From Paracoccus sp. JM45 (GTDB lineage: Bacteria > Pseudomonadota > Alphaproteobacteria > Rhodobacterales > Rhodobacteraceae): DNA of 34,145 nt. Of this stretch, positions 1 through 9,725 are shown in pieces; position 1 is the stretch's first letter, and each line of letters begins with the position of its first letter. A program made the translations under genes and the position numbers. The stretch spans positions 1-34,145 of the forward strand of contig NZ_QQVY01000019.1 of assembly GCF_003590715.1 (NCBI RefSeq), written 5' to 3'. The notes beneath the pieces were generated by a model, which was not told the DNA's origin, ran no database searches, and saw only the letters and a program-made list of their open reading frames with translations.

Positions 1-43
1 CCTTCGCCTTGAACTACGCAGAATAGCGCTTTCGTTTCGTCAT
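1..43 (-). pseudogene. Start of an IS3-type transposase OrfA, running off the window
   Basis: Reading leftward from the ATG at 43-41, the frame gives MTKRKRYSA, then a TAG codon (16-14), then FKAK. This is the well-known N-terminus of IS3-family OrfA proteins (MTKRKRYSAEFKAK-type), with a stop where Glu is expected. It starts only about 25 bases downstream of the nasA stop, so an insertion element probably abuts the nitrate operon. Only 14 codons are visible, so family membership rests on this short match; the stop would make this copy non-functional unless read through. Confidence 0.5.
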
Positions 44-67
44 CTCAGGTCAGTCCTTCGTCAATCG

Positions 68-2713
68 CTAAAGCTTAGCAACTGGTCCGAATTCCTGCGA
101 CCACCTCTCGTGCAGCAGGTCGGCAATTTCCGGCCTGCACGAACCGCAATTTGTTCCGGCACCGATAGCCGCGCCAATGGCATCCACGGACATCAGTTGG
201 CGGGTTTCAATCGCGTCAAGGATGGTATTGATCCCGATGCCAAGGCATGCACAAAGAATTGGCCCCTGATGCGGGACATCGGCCTTCGGACGTCCGGTCA
301 GGACATCTGTGGCTTCTGTTCCGGGAAGATCCGCCAGATAGTCACGCATGACTGCCACCGGCGTGCGCGAGATGAAAAGCGCGCCGATCAGCAAGCCATC
401 ATCATGCAGCACGACGCGCGCAGTTCCGCGTTTTTTGTCAATGATGGTCGCCGCATCTGCGTTCGGACAGGCGAACAGGCGTTTTACCTCATCCTCCCAC
501 GCGGTGATCGGCTGTGCACCAGCCAGTTCGGCACGATAGCCTTGTGCAGTTTTGACCTGTGCCCAATATGTGCTTTGTAAGGCCATTGCGTTGCATGATA
601 CAGCAAAGCCGTACCATGCGGCATCGAAGCGGGTGATCGACACGACGCCCGCTTTGCTTTCCGGCTGGCCCGAGACGGGATCAGTCGCGGCTGCTACAAG
701 CCTATCTATCCGTGCCGACGGGGCCGTTTCGCCAGTCCAATGGATTGGCGCAAAGACCTGTCCGCTGTTCACTGTATCGGTAATACGCGCCCGCAGGATT
801 GCCGTGCCTGACGGGCTGGAAACAGAAACCAGATCCGCAGGTGCGACAGCTAGCCGGTCGGCATCTTCGGGGTGGATGTCGACGAACGGTTCGGCAAGAT
901 GCGAAGACAGACGCGGGCTAAGGCCCGTTCGTGTCATGGTATGCCACTGGTCACGCAACCGTCCGGTGTTCAGGCGGAACGGAAAACGCGGGCTGGTGCG
1001 CGCTGCGGGTGGCTGCCATGTCACCGGCAGCAGGCGGGCCTTTCTGTCGGAATGGAAAAAGGCACCATCGGCAAAAAACCGGCCACCGTTCCGGTCGGGG
1101 GAAATCGGCCAGCGTTGCGGCTCAAGCTTTTCGTATTCGGTGTTTTCCAGCGTAGAAAGGCCCGAAATATCGAAATCACGCCCGAACTTGCGGGCCGCAC
1201 CGGAGAGGGCGGCATATTCCCTCAGGATTTCAGCCGGATTGGTATAATCGAAGGCCCGTTCGAACCCCATTCTGCGCCCGACCTCGGCCAATATGGCCCA
1301 GTCGGGGCGTGCTTCACCGGGTGCGGGCAGGGCTGCGCGTTGGCGGCTGATGGTCCTGTCGGAATTTGTCACAGTGCCGTCCTTTTCGCCCCATGCAGTC
1401 GCAGGCAGCAGCACGTCGGCCAATCGCGCTGTGTCGGTGACCGCGGTGATATCGCTGACGACAGTAAAGGGGCAGGCGGCGATCGCGTCGCGGACGGCAT
1501 CCGCCTCGGGCATGGTGACGGCGGGATTGGTGTGGATAATCCATAACGCCTTGATCCGCCCGTCGCCGACGGCGCGGAACATATCGACCGCCTTCAGACC
1601 CGCCGCGTCCGGCATCATCGGCGCGTCCCAGAATTCCCGCACCATTGTCCGATGGCTGCTGTTCTCAAGATCCAGATGGCAGGCAAGCATGTTGGCCATA
1701 CCGCCAACCTCGCGGCCGCCCATCGCATTGGGCTGGCCAGTGACAGAAAACGGACCGCAACCGGCAGTGCCGATCCGGCCCGTGGCCAGATGGCAATTCA
1801 GGATTGCATTGACCTTATCGGTCCCCGAGGTCGACTGGTTCACACCTTGGCTATAAACGGTGACGACCTTTCCGGTGCCAATCCAAAGGCGGCAGAATTC
1901 GTCCAGCTGGGCGCTGTCCAATCCCGTAATCGCGGGATCGTCCTTGCGTGCCGCATCAAGGGCCGCTTGCAGGCCTGTCGTGTGCACGCCGAAAGTATTG
2001 TCCACGGCACCGTTTTCATGGATCGCGACCAGAAGCCGGTTGAACAGTGCGACATCCGATCCCGGCTCCAGCGCCAGATGCATGTCGGCCCCGTCACAGC
2101 TGGCGGTGCGGCGTGGGTCGATGACCACAATCTTTGTGCCACGCGCATTTTTTGCGGCCAGCAACCGTTGGTATAAAACCGGATGGCACCACGCAAGGTT
2201 CGACCCGACAAGAACGACCAGATCGGCCTGGTCTATATCCTCATATGTGCCGGGTACCGTATCGGTTCCAAAAGCACGCTTATGTCCCGCCACCGAGGAG
2301 GACATACACAAACGCGAATTGGTATCGATATTGGCCGAGCCGATGAAGCCTTTCATCAGCTTGTTGGCAATATAGTAATCTTCGGTCAGCAGCTGGCCCG
2401 ACACATAGAAGGCGACGCTGTCGGGGCCATGTTCGGCAATTGCCTTGGAAAAGCGGTCCGCGACAAGTTGCAGCGTTTCGTCCCATTCTGCGTCCTGACC
2501 GTTAACGCGCGGGGCCACCAAGCGATGGTCCAGTCCCACCGTTTCACCCAATGCTGACCCCTTGGAGCAGAGACGCCCGAAATTCGCCGGATGGTCGGGA
2601 TCGCCGCGCACATCCAACCCGCCGTTGCCGTCGGGGCGCAGAAGAACACCGCAGCCCACGCCGCAATAAGGACAGGTCGAACGGATTTCGGGCAGTCCGG
2701 CACCGTCCATCAT
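68..2713 (-). CDS. nasA: Assimilatory nitrate reductase catalytic subunit with C-terminal BFD-like [2Fe-2S] domain
   Basis: Cytoplasmic molybdenum enzyme reducing nitrate to nitrite for nitrogen assimilation. The 881-residue product has the N-terminal [4Fe-4S] motif CPYCGVGC with a fourth Cys at about residue 49, the molybdopterin oxidoreductase core, a SRLCMSS segment that should carry the Mo-ligating Cys, and the C-terminal molydopterin dinucleotide-binding domain (around RLNTGRLRDQWHTMTRT). The last 65 residues hold CAC...NCGSC, a BFD-like [2Fe-2S] domain typical of the longer NasA form. Its ATG overlaps the nirD stop (ATGA), so translation is probably coupled; a second ATG follows immediately and could also be used. 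Length matches full-size NasA proteins. It ends in TAG, which shows that TAG is a genuine stop in this genome. Electrons probably come from NAD(P)H through NirB or a flavodoxin/ferredoxin; no separate NasB is seen here. Confidence 0.96.
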   Translation of the reverse strand: MMDGAGLPEIRSTCPYCGVGCGVLLRPDGNGGLDVRGDPDHPANFGRLCSKGSALGETVGLDHRLVAPRVNGQDAEWDETLQLVADRFSKAIAEHGPDSVAFYVSGQLLTEDYYIANKLMKGFIGSANIDTNSRLCMSSSVAGHKRAFGTDTVPGTYEDIDQADLVVLVGSNLAWCHPVLYQRLLAAKNARGTKIVVIDPRRTASCDGADMHLALEPGSDVALFNRLLVAIHENGAVDNTFGVHTTGLQAALDAARKDDPAITGLDSAQLDEFCRLWIGTGKVVTVYSQGVNQSTSGTDKVNAILNCHLATGRIGTAGCGPFSVTGQPNAMGGREVGGMANMLACHLDLENSSHRTMVREFWDAPMMPDAAGLKAVDMFRAVGDGRIKALWIIHTNPAVTMPEADAVRDAIAACPFTVVSDITAVTDTARLADVLLPATAWGEKDGTVTNSDRTISRQRAALPAPGEARPDWAILAEVGRRMGFERAFDYTNPAEILREYAALSGAARKFGRDFDISGLSTLENTEYEKLEPQRWPISPDRNGGRFFADGAFFHSDRKARLLPVTWQPPAARTSPRFPFRLNTGRLRDQWHTMTRTGLSPRLSSHLAEPFVDIHPEDADRLAVAPADLVSVSSPSGTAILRARITDTVNSGQVFAPIHWTGETAPSARIDRLVAAATDPVSGQPESKAGVVSITRFDAAWYGFAVSCNAMALQSTYWAQVKTAQGYRAELAGAQPITAWEDEVKRLFACPNADAATIIDKKRGTARVVLHDDGLLIGALFISRTPVAVMRDYLADLPGTEATDVLTGRPKADVPHQGPILCACLGIGINTILDAIETRQLMSVDAIGAAIGAGTNCGSCRPEIADLLHERWSQEFGPVAKL

Positions 2714-3039
2714 GCAGCACTCCGCCCTGTCAGTTGCAGGCTGTCGATCAGCACGCGACCGGCCTCGGTCCGGATTGGAAAGGTTGTGATTGCGGCATCT
2801 TCACCACGGGCTTGTCCGGTGTTCAGATCGAAGACCCAGCTGTGCAACGGGCAGGTTACGGATTGACCATGCACGATCCCTTCTGACAGTGGCCCGCCCT
2901 TATGGGGGCAGCGGTCCATAGCGGCAAAAACCTCATCCGTGTCGGTGCGGAATACCGCAACACAGCCCACATCTGTTTTGATTTTGCGTGCGCCGCGCAA
3001 GGGGATGTCATCCAGCGCGCCAATGTCGATCCAGCTCAT
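2710..3039 (-). CDS. nirD: Nitrite reductase (NADH) small subunit, Rieske-like
   Basis: A 109-residue Rieske-fold protein that partners NirB in reducing nitrite to ammonium. The motifs CPHKGGPLSEG and CPLHSWVFDL give the arrangement C-x-H and C-x-x-H expected for a [2Fe-2S] Rieske centre, which many NirD proteins lack, so here the cluster site looks complete. I chose the ATG at 3039 (MSWIDIGALDD) because it overlaps the nirB TGA by four bases; a longer in-frame reading adds a 23-residue low-complexity extension overlapping nirB and is unlikely. The stop overlaps the nasA start. Position between nirB and nasA is the classic order of assimilatory operons. Confidence 0.94.
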   Translation of the reverse strand: MSWIDIGALDDIPLRGARKIKTDVGCVAVFRTDTDEVFAAMDRCPHKGGPLSEGIVHGQSVTCPLHSWVFDLNTGQARGEDAAITTFPIRTEAGRVLIDSLQLTGRSAA

Positions 3040-5468
3040 TCTGCTGCCTCCAATGTCAGATCTGCCAATGGCTGGAATTTTTGCGCCTCTTCCGCGTGCT
3101 CGGCCCATGGGTCCTTGCGATAGATGGTCTGGGACAGTTCGAAGGCGGCAACTAGCCGTGCACGTTCGTCAAGGTCATCAACGACACGGGATTTGACCCA
3201 ATCGAGGCCAACTTTTGCGACCCATTTATAGGGACGGTCCAGATATTTGGCGTTTTCGCGATAAAGCTGGACGAAGGCCAGCGTCAGGTCGATGGCTTCC
3301 TCTTCGGTGGTGACATCAGCCAGACGTTGGGTTTCCTTCAGATCCATGCCCGCAGCGCCTGCCACGCCGACCTGATAGCCACTGTCGACGCAGATGATGC
3401 CGACATCCTTACAAGTCGCTTCGGCGCAGTTGCGCGGACAGCCGGACACGGCCAGTTTGACCTTATGCGGTGTCCATGACCCCCACATGATCTGTTCCAG
3501 CTTGATGCCAAGACCGGTGCTATCCTGCGTGCCAAAACGACAATGATCGGTGCCGACGCAGGTTTTTACAGTCCGCAATCCCTTGGAATAGGCATGGCCC
3601 GATACCAGTCCGACCTTGTTCAGATCGGCCCACATATGGGGCAGATCCTCACCCTTGACGCCCAGCAGGTCGATGCGCTGGCCACCTGTCACCTTGACGG
3701 TGGGGACATTGTATTTGTCGGCAGCATCCGCAATGGCGCGCAATTCCGCAGGGTTCGTGATGCCGCCCCACATGCGCGGCACGACGGAAAATGTTCCGTC
3801 CTTCTGGATATTGGCATGCTTGCGTTCATTGACGAACCGGCTTTGCGGATCATCGCGGTATTCCAGTGGCCAATCCGCCAACAGGTAAAAATTCACTGCC
3901 GGACGGCAAGAAGGGCAGCCGTTCCGCGTTTTCCAGCCCAGTTCCTGCCAGACGGCTTCTTGTGACTTGAGTTCCTGCGATTTGATCAAACGCCGCACAT
4001 CCTCATGCGTCAGATCGCAGCAGCCGCAGATGGGTTGGGCATTGGGCATCTGGAAATCATCACCAAGGGTGACCTGCAACAGCTGTTCGACCAAACCGGT
4101 ACATGTCCCGCAAGAGGCGCTGGCTTTGGTCTGCGCCCGGACGGCCCCAAGATCGGCTGCGCCCCCCTGGATGGCATTGACGATGGTGCCTTTGCAAATG
4201 CCGTTGCAGCCGCAAATTTCCGCCTCAGGCGGCAATGCTGCAACGGCTGACAAAGGGTCCACCGAGGCACCCCCCTGAAGCGCCGGACCGAAGATCAGCG
4301 TGTCACGCATATCGTCGATATCGGTTCCGTCCTTGATCAGGCCGAAGAACCAGTTGCCGTCAGCGGTATCCCCATACATGACCGCCCCGATCAGCCGGTC
4401 GCCTTCGATCACCAGACGTTTGTAAACCCCGCGCGAGGGGTCGCGAAAGACGATATCCTCCCGTCCGGCACCTTCGGCAAAATCACCTGCGCTGAACAGA
4501 TCGCAGCCGGTGACCTTCAGCTTGGTGGCAGTATCGCGAACGATAAAGGCATCGGATTTGCCCAACAGGGTGTGGGCCAGCACTTTGGCCTGTTCGTAAA
4601 GCGGCGCCACCAGTCCGAACAGCTGTCCGTTGAATTCCAGACATTCCCCGACCGCAAAGATATCAGGGTCCGAGGTTTGCATCTGTGCGTCCACCTCGAT
4701 GCCGCGGGCAACTTCCAGTCCCGCGTCATTGGCCAGACGGGTTTCGGGCCGGATGCCGACGGCCATGACCACCAGATCGGCGGGCAGGGTTTCGTCGTCG
4801 GCCAGCAGCACAGCCTCGACCTGATCCTGCCCCAAGATGGCCTTGGTGGATGCTTGCGTCTTGATGGTAATGCCACGCTTTTCAAGGTCGCGACGCAGAA
4901 GATAGCCGGCAGCCTCATCCAGTTGGCGTTCCATCAAATGACCCATCAGATGCAGGACGGTCACTTCCATTCCGCGTTCGGCAAGACCTGCAGCCGCTTC
5001 CAGCCCCAAAAGCCCGCCGCCGATGACCACCGCTTTGCCACCCTTGTCGGCAGCCTTGATCATGGCATTGGTGTCATCAAGGTCACGATAGGTGATGACG
5101 CCTGGCAGATCCTTGCCTGGCACCGGAATGATGAAGGGGGCGGAACCGGTTGCAATGACCAGCTTGTCATAGGGAACGGTGCCATTCTGGCCCTCGATGA
5201 TCTTGCGATCGCGGTCGATGCGGACGACGTGTTCGCCAAAACGACAGGTTACACCGTGGCTTTTGTACCAGTCATCGTCATGGGTGACGATATCGGCATA
5301 GGTCTTTTCCCCTGACAGCACAGGCGACAACATGATGCGGTTATAGTTGCCGCGCGCCTCGGCGTTGAACAGGGTGATGTCATAGGCGTCAGGCGCGGTC
5401 TCGATCAGGTGCTCGATCACCCGACCCGACGCCATGCCGGCCCCGATGATAACAAGTTTCTGTGTCAT
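3036..5468 (-). CDS. nirB: NADH-dependent assimilatory nitrite reductase, large subunit
   Basis: Cytoplasmic enzyme that reduces nitrite to ammonium with six electrons from NADH. The 810 residues show an N-terminal FAD site (VIIGAGMASG, residues 6-15), an NADH site (VIGGGLLGLE, about 148-157), BFD-like [2Fe-2S] motifs (CGCNGICKG at about 419 with CGTC at about 453, plus CGCC at 481 and CPSC at 518), and the sirohaem/[4Fe-4S] domain with C637, C643, C677 and C681 (TCVGTDHC ... SGCPRNC). The ATG at 5468 follows GGAGT with good spacing and begins exactly at the FAD domain; a longer reading starting upstream would run through the previous gene. It lies 4 bases after the transporter ATPase gene and overlaps nirD. 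Confidence 0.96.
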   Translation of the reverse strand: MTQKLVIIGAGMASGRVIEHLIETAPDAYDITLFNAEARGNYNRIMLSPVLSGEKTYADIVTHDDDWYKSHGVTCRFGEHVVRIDRDRKIIEGQNGTVPYDKLVIATGSAPFIIPVPGKDLPGVITYRDLDDTNAMIKAADKGGKAVVIGGGLLGLEAAAGLAERGMEVTVLHLMGHLMERQLDEAAGYLLRRDLEKRGITIKTQASTKAILGQDQVEAVLLADDETLPADLVVMAVGIRPETRLANDAGLEVARGIEVDAQMQTSDPDIFAVGECLEFNGQLFGLVAPLYEQAKVLAHTLLGKSDAFIVRDTATKLKVTGCDLFSAGDFAEGAGREDIVFRDPSRGVYKRLVIEGDRLIGAVMYGDTADGNWFFGLIKDGTDIDDMRDTLIFGPALQGGASVDPLSAVAALPPEAEICGCNGICKGTIVNAIQGGAADLGAVRAQTKASASCGTCTGLVEQLLQVTLGDDFQMPNAQPICGCCDLTHEDVRRLIKSQELKSQEAVWQELGWKTRNGCPSCRPAVNFYLLADWPLEYRDDPQSRFVNERKHANIQKDGTFSVVPRMWGGITNPAELRAIADAADKYNVPTVKVTGGQRIDLLGVKGEDLPHMWADLNKVGLVSGHAYSKGLRTVKTCVGTDHCRFGTQDSTGLGIKLEQIMWGSWTPHKVKLAVSGCPRNCAEATCKDVGIICVDSGYQVGVAGAAGMDLKETQRLADVTTEEEAIDLTLAFVQLYRENAKYLDRPYKWVAKVGLDWVKSRVVDDLDERARLVAAFELSQTIYRKDPWAEHAEEAQKFQPLADLTLEAAE

Positions 5469-5472
5469 AGCT

Positions 5473-7158
5473 TTACTCCGCTGCCACTGGCGTCTGGGGG
5501 GTTGGCTTTGATTTCGGTTTGGCGCCGTGTTCGTATTCCTCCAGGAAATCCAGAACCTCCTGCCGGTAGGCATAATAGTCGGGGTGTTCCAGCAGCGCCT
5601 TTCTGGTCCGGGGACGCGGCAGATCGACCTTGGTAATCTTGCCGATGGTGGCCTGCGGGCCGTTGGTCATCATCACCACGCGGTCAGCCAGCAGGATCGC
5701 CTCGTCGACGTCATGCGTGACGCAGATGGCAGTGACCTTGGTGCGGGACCAGACCTCCATCAGGACTTCCTGCAATTCCCAACGTGTCAGGCTGTCCAGC
5801 ATGCCGAAAGGTTCATCCAGCAACAGCAATTTGGGTGACAGGGCAAAGGCGCGGGCAATGCCGACCCGTTGCTGCATCCCGTTCGACAGATCGCAAGCGG
5901 GCTTTTCCATGGAATCGGCAAGACCGACACGTTCCAGATAATATTCGACAACATCCTGTCGTTCGGTCTGACTGGCTTTGGGATAGACCTTGTCCACACC
6001 GATTGCGACGTTTTCACGGGCGGTCAGCCAGGGAAACAGGTTCGGCGACTGGAACACGACAGCGCGTTCGGGGTCAGCACCCTGCACATGGCGGCGATCC
6101 AGCGTGATCGCGCCCTTGCTGATGTCGGTCAGGCCTGCGGCCATGCCAAGCACGGTCGATTTTCCGCAACCCGAATGCCCGATCAGGGAAATAAACTCGC
6201 CCCGATCAATCTTCAGCTCGAAATTCTCGACGACAGTCAGCGGGCCTTTGGGTGTAGGATAGACCTTGTGCAGCTGGCTGAAATTAAGGAACCGGTCCGA
6301 GGCAAGGCCCTTGCGCGCATCTTTCACTGCTGCGGGCAGGTCGTGCAGCGGTGTGACATTGGGCAGGCGGCGGGTGCCCTCGACCTTGGCCTCGACGCCA
6401 ACATCCATCAGATAGCGGGTCACATCCGCACGCAGGCGCTTGAACCGTTCATCCGTATTCATTGCGGAACGGTCGCGCGGGCGCGGGATCGTCACCGTGA
6501 ATTCCTGCCCCAAGGTTCCGTCAGGGTTCAGGGCAATGATACGGTCGGCAAGGATGATCGCCTCATCCACATCGTTGGTGATCAGAACGCAGGTCTTCTT
6601 GTCGGCGTCCCAGATGTGTTCGATTTCATCCGCAAGGTTGGCACGTGTCAGCGCATCAAGCGCACTCAGCGGTTCGTCTAGCAACAGCATTTCGGGTGAC
6701 ATGGCCAGCGCACGGGCCACGTTGACCCTTTGACGCATGCCACCCGACAATTCGGCAGGCCGACGGGATGCCGCATGGGACAACCCGACCATATCGACCA
6801 AATGTGCGACTTTTTGCGACTTCTGGGACTTGGACAGTTGCGGAAAGACCGTATCGACTGCAAGGCGGACATTGCCGTTGACGGTCAGCCAGGGCATCAG
6901 CGAATAGCTTTGAAAGATCACGCCGCGTTCGGGTCCCGGTCCGGTCACCGGCTGGTCCTTGAACGTGACGCGGCCTTGGGTCGGCTGGTCCAGCCCCGCC
7001 ATCAGGTTGATCAGCGTGGTCTTGCCAGTGCCCGAAAATCCCAGCAGGACAAGGAATTCACCGGCTTTTACATCAAGGTCGATGTCTTTTAACACTTGGG
7101 TGGCACGGGTGCCGGACCCGAATGATTTCGATACGTTTTCGAACTTCAGAATACCCAT
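5473..7158 (-). CDS. nrtD: Nitrate/nitrite ABC transporter: two ATPase domains fused in one chain
   Basis: Energises nitrate/nitrite import with NrtA and NrtB. The chain carries two complete NrtD/TauB-type ATPase domains. The first has Walker A GFSGTGKTT, signature LSGGMRQR and Walker B LLLDEP; the second has GHSGCGKST, LSNGMQQR and LLLDEP. In the first domain the switch His is replaced by Asn (ITNDVDEA, against VTHDVDEA in the second), and in the second the signature Gly is Asn, so the two composite ATP sites are unequal. The linker of about 60 residues between domains resembles no NrtA-like domain, unlike cyanobacterial NrtC. I take the ATG at 7158 (preceded by GGTGA); a GTG at 7167 overlapping the nrtB stop would add three residues. 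The symbol is by analogy; nasD-type names are also used. Confidence 0.9.
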   Translation of the reverse strand: MGILKFENVSKSFGSGTRATQVLKDIDLDVKAGEFLVLLGFSGTGKTTLINLMAGLDQPTQGRVTFKDQPVTGPGPERGVIFQSYSLMPWLTVNGNVRLAVDTVFPQLSKSQKSQKVAHLVDMVGLSHAASRRPAELSGGMRQRVNVARALAMSPEMLLLDEPLSALDALTRANLADEIEHIWDADKKTCVLITNDVDEAIILADRIIALNPDGTLGQEFTVTIPRPRDRSAMNTDERFKRLRADVTRYLMDVGVEAKVEGTRRLPNVTPLHDLPAAVKDARKGLASDRFLNFSQLHKVYPTPKGPLTVVENFELKIDRGEFISLIGHSGCGKSTVLGMAAGLTDISKGAITLDRRHVQGADPERAVVFQSPNLFPWLTARENVAIGVDKVYPKASQTERQDVVEYYLERVGLADSMEKPACDLSNGMQQRVGIARAFALSPKLLLLDEPFGMLDSLTRWELQEVLMEVWSRTKVTAICVTHDVDEAILLADRVVMMTNGPQATIGKITKVDLPRPRTRKALLEHPDYYAYRQEVLDFLEEYEHGAKPKSKPTPQTPVAAE

Positions 7159-7163
7159 ATCGA

Positions 7164-8246
7164 TCACCGGTTATTCGTAAAGGTGAACAGCGATTGCAGC
7201 GCGAACATCACCCGATCCAGCAAAAAGCCGATGATCCCGATGGTCAGCACCGCCACCATGATTTTGGCGAGCGAGCTTGAGGAGCCATTCTGGAATTCAT
7301 CCCAGACAAATTTGCCAAGACCGGGGTTCTGGGCCAGCATCTCTGCAGCGATCAACACCATCCAGCCGACCCCAAGGCTAAGACGCAGGCCGGTGAAAAT
7401 CAGCGGCAGGGCAGAGGGCAGCACCAGTTTGGTGATCTTGGTCCAGGTGTTCATCTTGAGAACTTTGGACACATTCACCAGATCACGGTCGATCGACGCG
7501 ACCCCCAGTGACGTGTTGATCAGCGTCGGCCACAGTGAACACAATGTGACCGTGATGGCCGAGATAATGAAGCTTTTGGGCAAAAACCCGTCATTCGATG
7601 TCGCCACCGCCGAGACGATCATCGTCACGATGGGCAGCCACGCCAAGGGTGAGACAGGCTTGAAAATCTGGATCAGCGGGTTCAGCGCCACATTGGCCGT
7701 GGGCGACAAACCGGCAGCGATGCCCAAGGGCACAGCAATGACCGTCGCGACCAGAAAGCCGAAGAACACCGTCTGGATCGAGGTCCAGATCTGCTCGTAG
7801 TAGCTGGGCGCACCGGTATAGGCGACGGTTTTCACCTCATCCGCACGGTCGGCCTCGATCAGGCGCTGGTTGCGCTGTTCGACCATCGCCTCGAACTTGT
7901 CACGCTTTGCGGCTTTGGCTTGTGCGTCTGCATGCAGATTGACAGCTTCTTCCCAGACCATGCCAGGACCGGGCAATGCCCCAAGCGAGGTTTGGACCTT
8001 GGGCGCCAGTGCCCCCCACAGCAGCAGGAATGCCATGATCGCCAATAGCGGCACCGCCAGCAGACGCCAGATTTCCTTGGTTTGCGCACGTGGGTTATCC
8101 CCCGCGGCTGCCTTCAGAATGGGTGTCATCCATGCCAGACCAAGGACCTTGAACCATTTGTCGGCTGTATTGATGCGGGTGAAAAGTCGCGCACGCCGCG
8201 CTTCGCGTTCGGCCGTTGCCGAGAAATTGGGATCGACGGTTGTCAT
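7164..8246 (-). CDS. nrtB: Nitrate/nitrite ABC transporter permease
   Basis: Inner-membrane subunit of the nitrate/nitrite importer, 360 residues. One hydrophobic segment (about residues 60-80, LLAVPLLAIMAFLLLWGAL) is followed by a polar, Ala/Lys/Glu-rich stretch of about 70 residues and then the TauC/SsuC/NrtB-type core with at least five membrane segments. The EAA-like loop lies around LKMNTWTKITKLVLPSALP. The ATG at 8246 is preceded by AAGGA at suitable distance; the longer reading begins at a GTG inside the spacer and was not used. It sits 60 bases after nrtA, and its stop overlaps a possible GTG start of the ATPase gene. Confidence 0.93.
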   Translation of the reverse strand: MTTVDPNFSATAEREARRARLFTRINTADKWFKVLGLAWMTPILKAAAGDNPRAQTKEIWRLLAVPLLAIMAFLLLWGALAPKVQTSLGALPGPGMVWEEAVNLHADAQAKAAKRDKFEAMVEQRNQRLIEADRADEVKTVAYTGAPSYYEQIWTSIQTVFFGFLVATVIAVPLGIAAGLSPTANVALNPLIQIFKPVSPLAWLPIVTMIVSAVATSNDGFLPKSFIISAITVTLCSLWPTLINTSLGVASIDRDLVNVSKVLKMNTWTKITKLVLPSALPLIFTGLRLSLGVGWMVLIAAEMLAQNPGLGKFVWDEFQNGSSSSLAKIMVAVLTIGIIGFLLDRVMFALQSLFTFTNNR

Positions 8247-8306
8247 GAAAACAATCCTTTCCGGAAGGGCTTGCACAGATGGCTGGATGAAACGGTCAAA
8301 TTGCGA

Positions 8307-9674
8307 TCAACCGGCAACTTCTGTGCCCTTGACGATCTGTTGGCCTTTCAAACCGATCGGAAGGCTTTCCAGATAGGCGTTGGGGTGATGGCCGTCATAA
8401 GGAATGCCGTCGATGATATCGCCCGAAGGGGTCGGTGCCTTATATCCATCGCTGTCCCAAGGGAAATCAGCCTCGTTCGCCAGACCTTCGTCGACCAGCA
8501 TCCGTGCGGCTTCCAGATAGATGTCGGGCTTATAGACGCTTTGCGCGACCTCGTCGTACCAGCTGTCGGTTTGGGGTTCGGCGATCTGGCCCCAGCGGCG
8601 CATCTGCGTCAGATACCAGACGGCGTCGGAATAGAAGGGATAGGTCGCGTTATAGCGGAAAAAGACGTTAAAGTCCGGAATGTCGCGTTTGTCGCCTTTT
8701 TCAAATTCGAAAAAGCCGGTCATCGAATTTGCGATGACATCGTAATCGGCGCCGACATATTCCGAACGGCTAAGGATTTCGACCGCTTCTGGCCGGTTAG
8801 CGTTGTCGTTCTCATCCAGCCAGATGGCGGCACGGATCAGCGCCTTGGTCACCGCCAGAGTCGTATTAGGATATTGCTCGGCAAATTCCGCCGTAATTCC
8901 GAACACTTTTTCCGGATTGTTTTTCCAGACCTGAGAGTCGGTGATGACCGGAACGCCGATACCTTTGAAAACGGCCTGCTGGTTCCACGGTTCACCCACG
9001 CAATAACCGTTGATGGTGCCCGCTTCCATCGTTGCGGGCATCTGCGGGGGTGGCGTTACCGAAAGATAGACATCGGCCCCGATCTGGCCGCTGACATTTT
9101 CAGGGCTGTAATAGCCCGGATGCAAACCACCGGCGGCCAGCCAATAGCGCAGTTCGTAGTTATGTGTCGAAACAGGAAAGACCATGCCCATGTTGAAGGG
9201 CTTGCCCTCTGCCTTGAACTCCTCGACCACGGGGGCCAGTGCGTTGGCGGAAATGGGGTGCTGGGGACGGCCATCTTCCATCTTGGGAATATGGGGCAGC
9301 ATCTTGTCCCAGACCTCGTTCGACACGGTAATGCCATTGCCGTTCAGGTCCATTGAGAAGGGGGTGACGATATGTGCTTTGGTACCGAAACCGATGGTCG
9401 CGGCAAGCGGCTGTCCCGCCAGCATATGCGCGCCGTCAAGCTGACCGCCAATCACTCCGTCCAGCAGAACCTTCCAGTTCGCCTGCGCTTCCAGCGTGAC
9501 AAACAGGCCTTCGTCCAGAAAATATCCGTTTTCATAGGCGACGGCCAAAGGTGCCATATCGGTCAGCTTGATAAAGCCGAACTTCAGTTCGTCTTTTTCC
9601 AATTCAAGCATATCGGCATAGGCGGGGCTGACCAGCGTGGTGACGGTGGCAAGGCTGAACAGAAGCTTTCTCAT
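8307..9674 (-). CDS. nrtA: Nitrate/nitrite-binding protein of ABC transporter
   Basis: Periplasmic receptor delivering nitrate and/or nitrite to NrtB. The 455 residues begin with a Sec signal peptide ([20 protein letters not shown], likely cleaved before Asp21), with no lipobox, so it should be soluble in the periplasm. Family features include [18 protein letters not shown] near the N-terminus, HMLAGQP, and [11 protein letters not shown]. The same CVGEPW motif occurs in the signal-peptide-less NasS upstream, which shows that the two are related. It is the first structural gene after the NasT-type leader. The ATG is preceded by GAGGACAAGC, a reasonable ribosome binding site. Confidence 0.95.
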   Translation of the reverse strand: MRKLLFSLATVTTLVSPAYADMLELEKDELKFGFIKLTDMAPLAVAYENGYFLDEGLFVTLEAQANWKVLLDGVIGGQLDGAHMLAGQPLAATIGFGTKAHIVTPFSMDLNGNGITVSNEVWDKMLPHIPKMEDGRPQHPISANALAPVVEEFKAEGKPFNMGMVFPVSTHNYELRYWLAAGGLHPGYYSPENVSGQIGADVYLSVTPPPQMPATMEAGTINGYCVGEPWNQQAVFKGIGVPVITDSQVWKNNPEKVFGITAEFAEQYPNTTLAVTKALIRAAIWLDENDNANRPEAVEILSRSEYVGADYDVIANSMTGFFEFEKGDKRDIPDFNVFFRYNATYPFYSDAVWYLTQMRRWGQIAEPQTDSWYDEVAQSVYKPDIYLEAARMLVDEGLANEADFPWDSDGYKAPTPSGDIIDGIPYDGHHPNAYLESLPIGLKGQQIVKGTEVAG

Positions 9675-9725
9675 TGCTTGTCCTCTTGGTAGGCCCGGAC
9701 AGGAATGGAACGCCGGGGAAAACGC

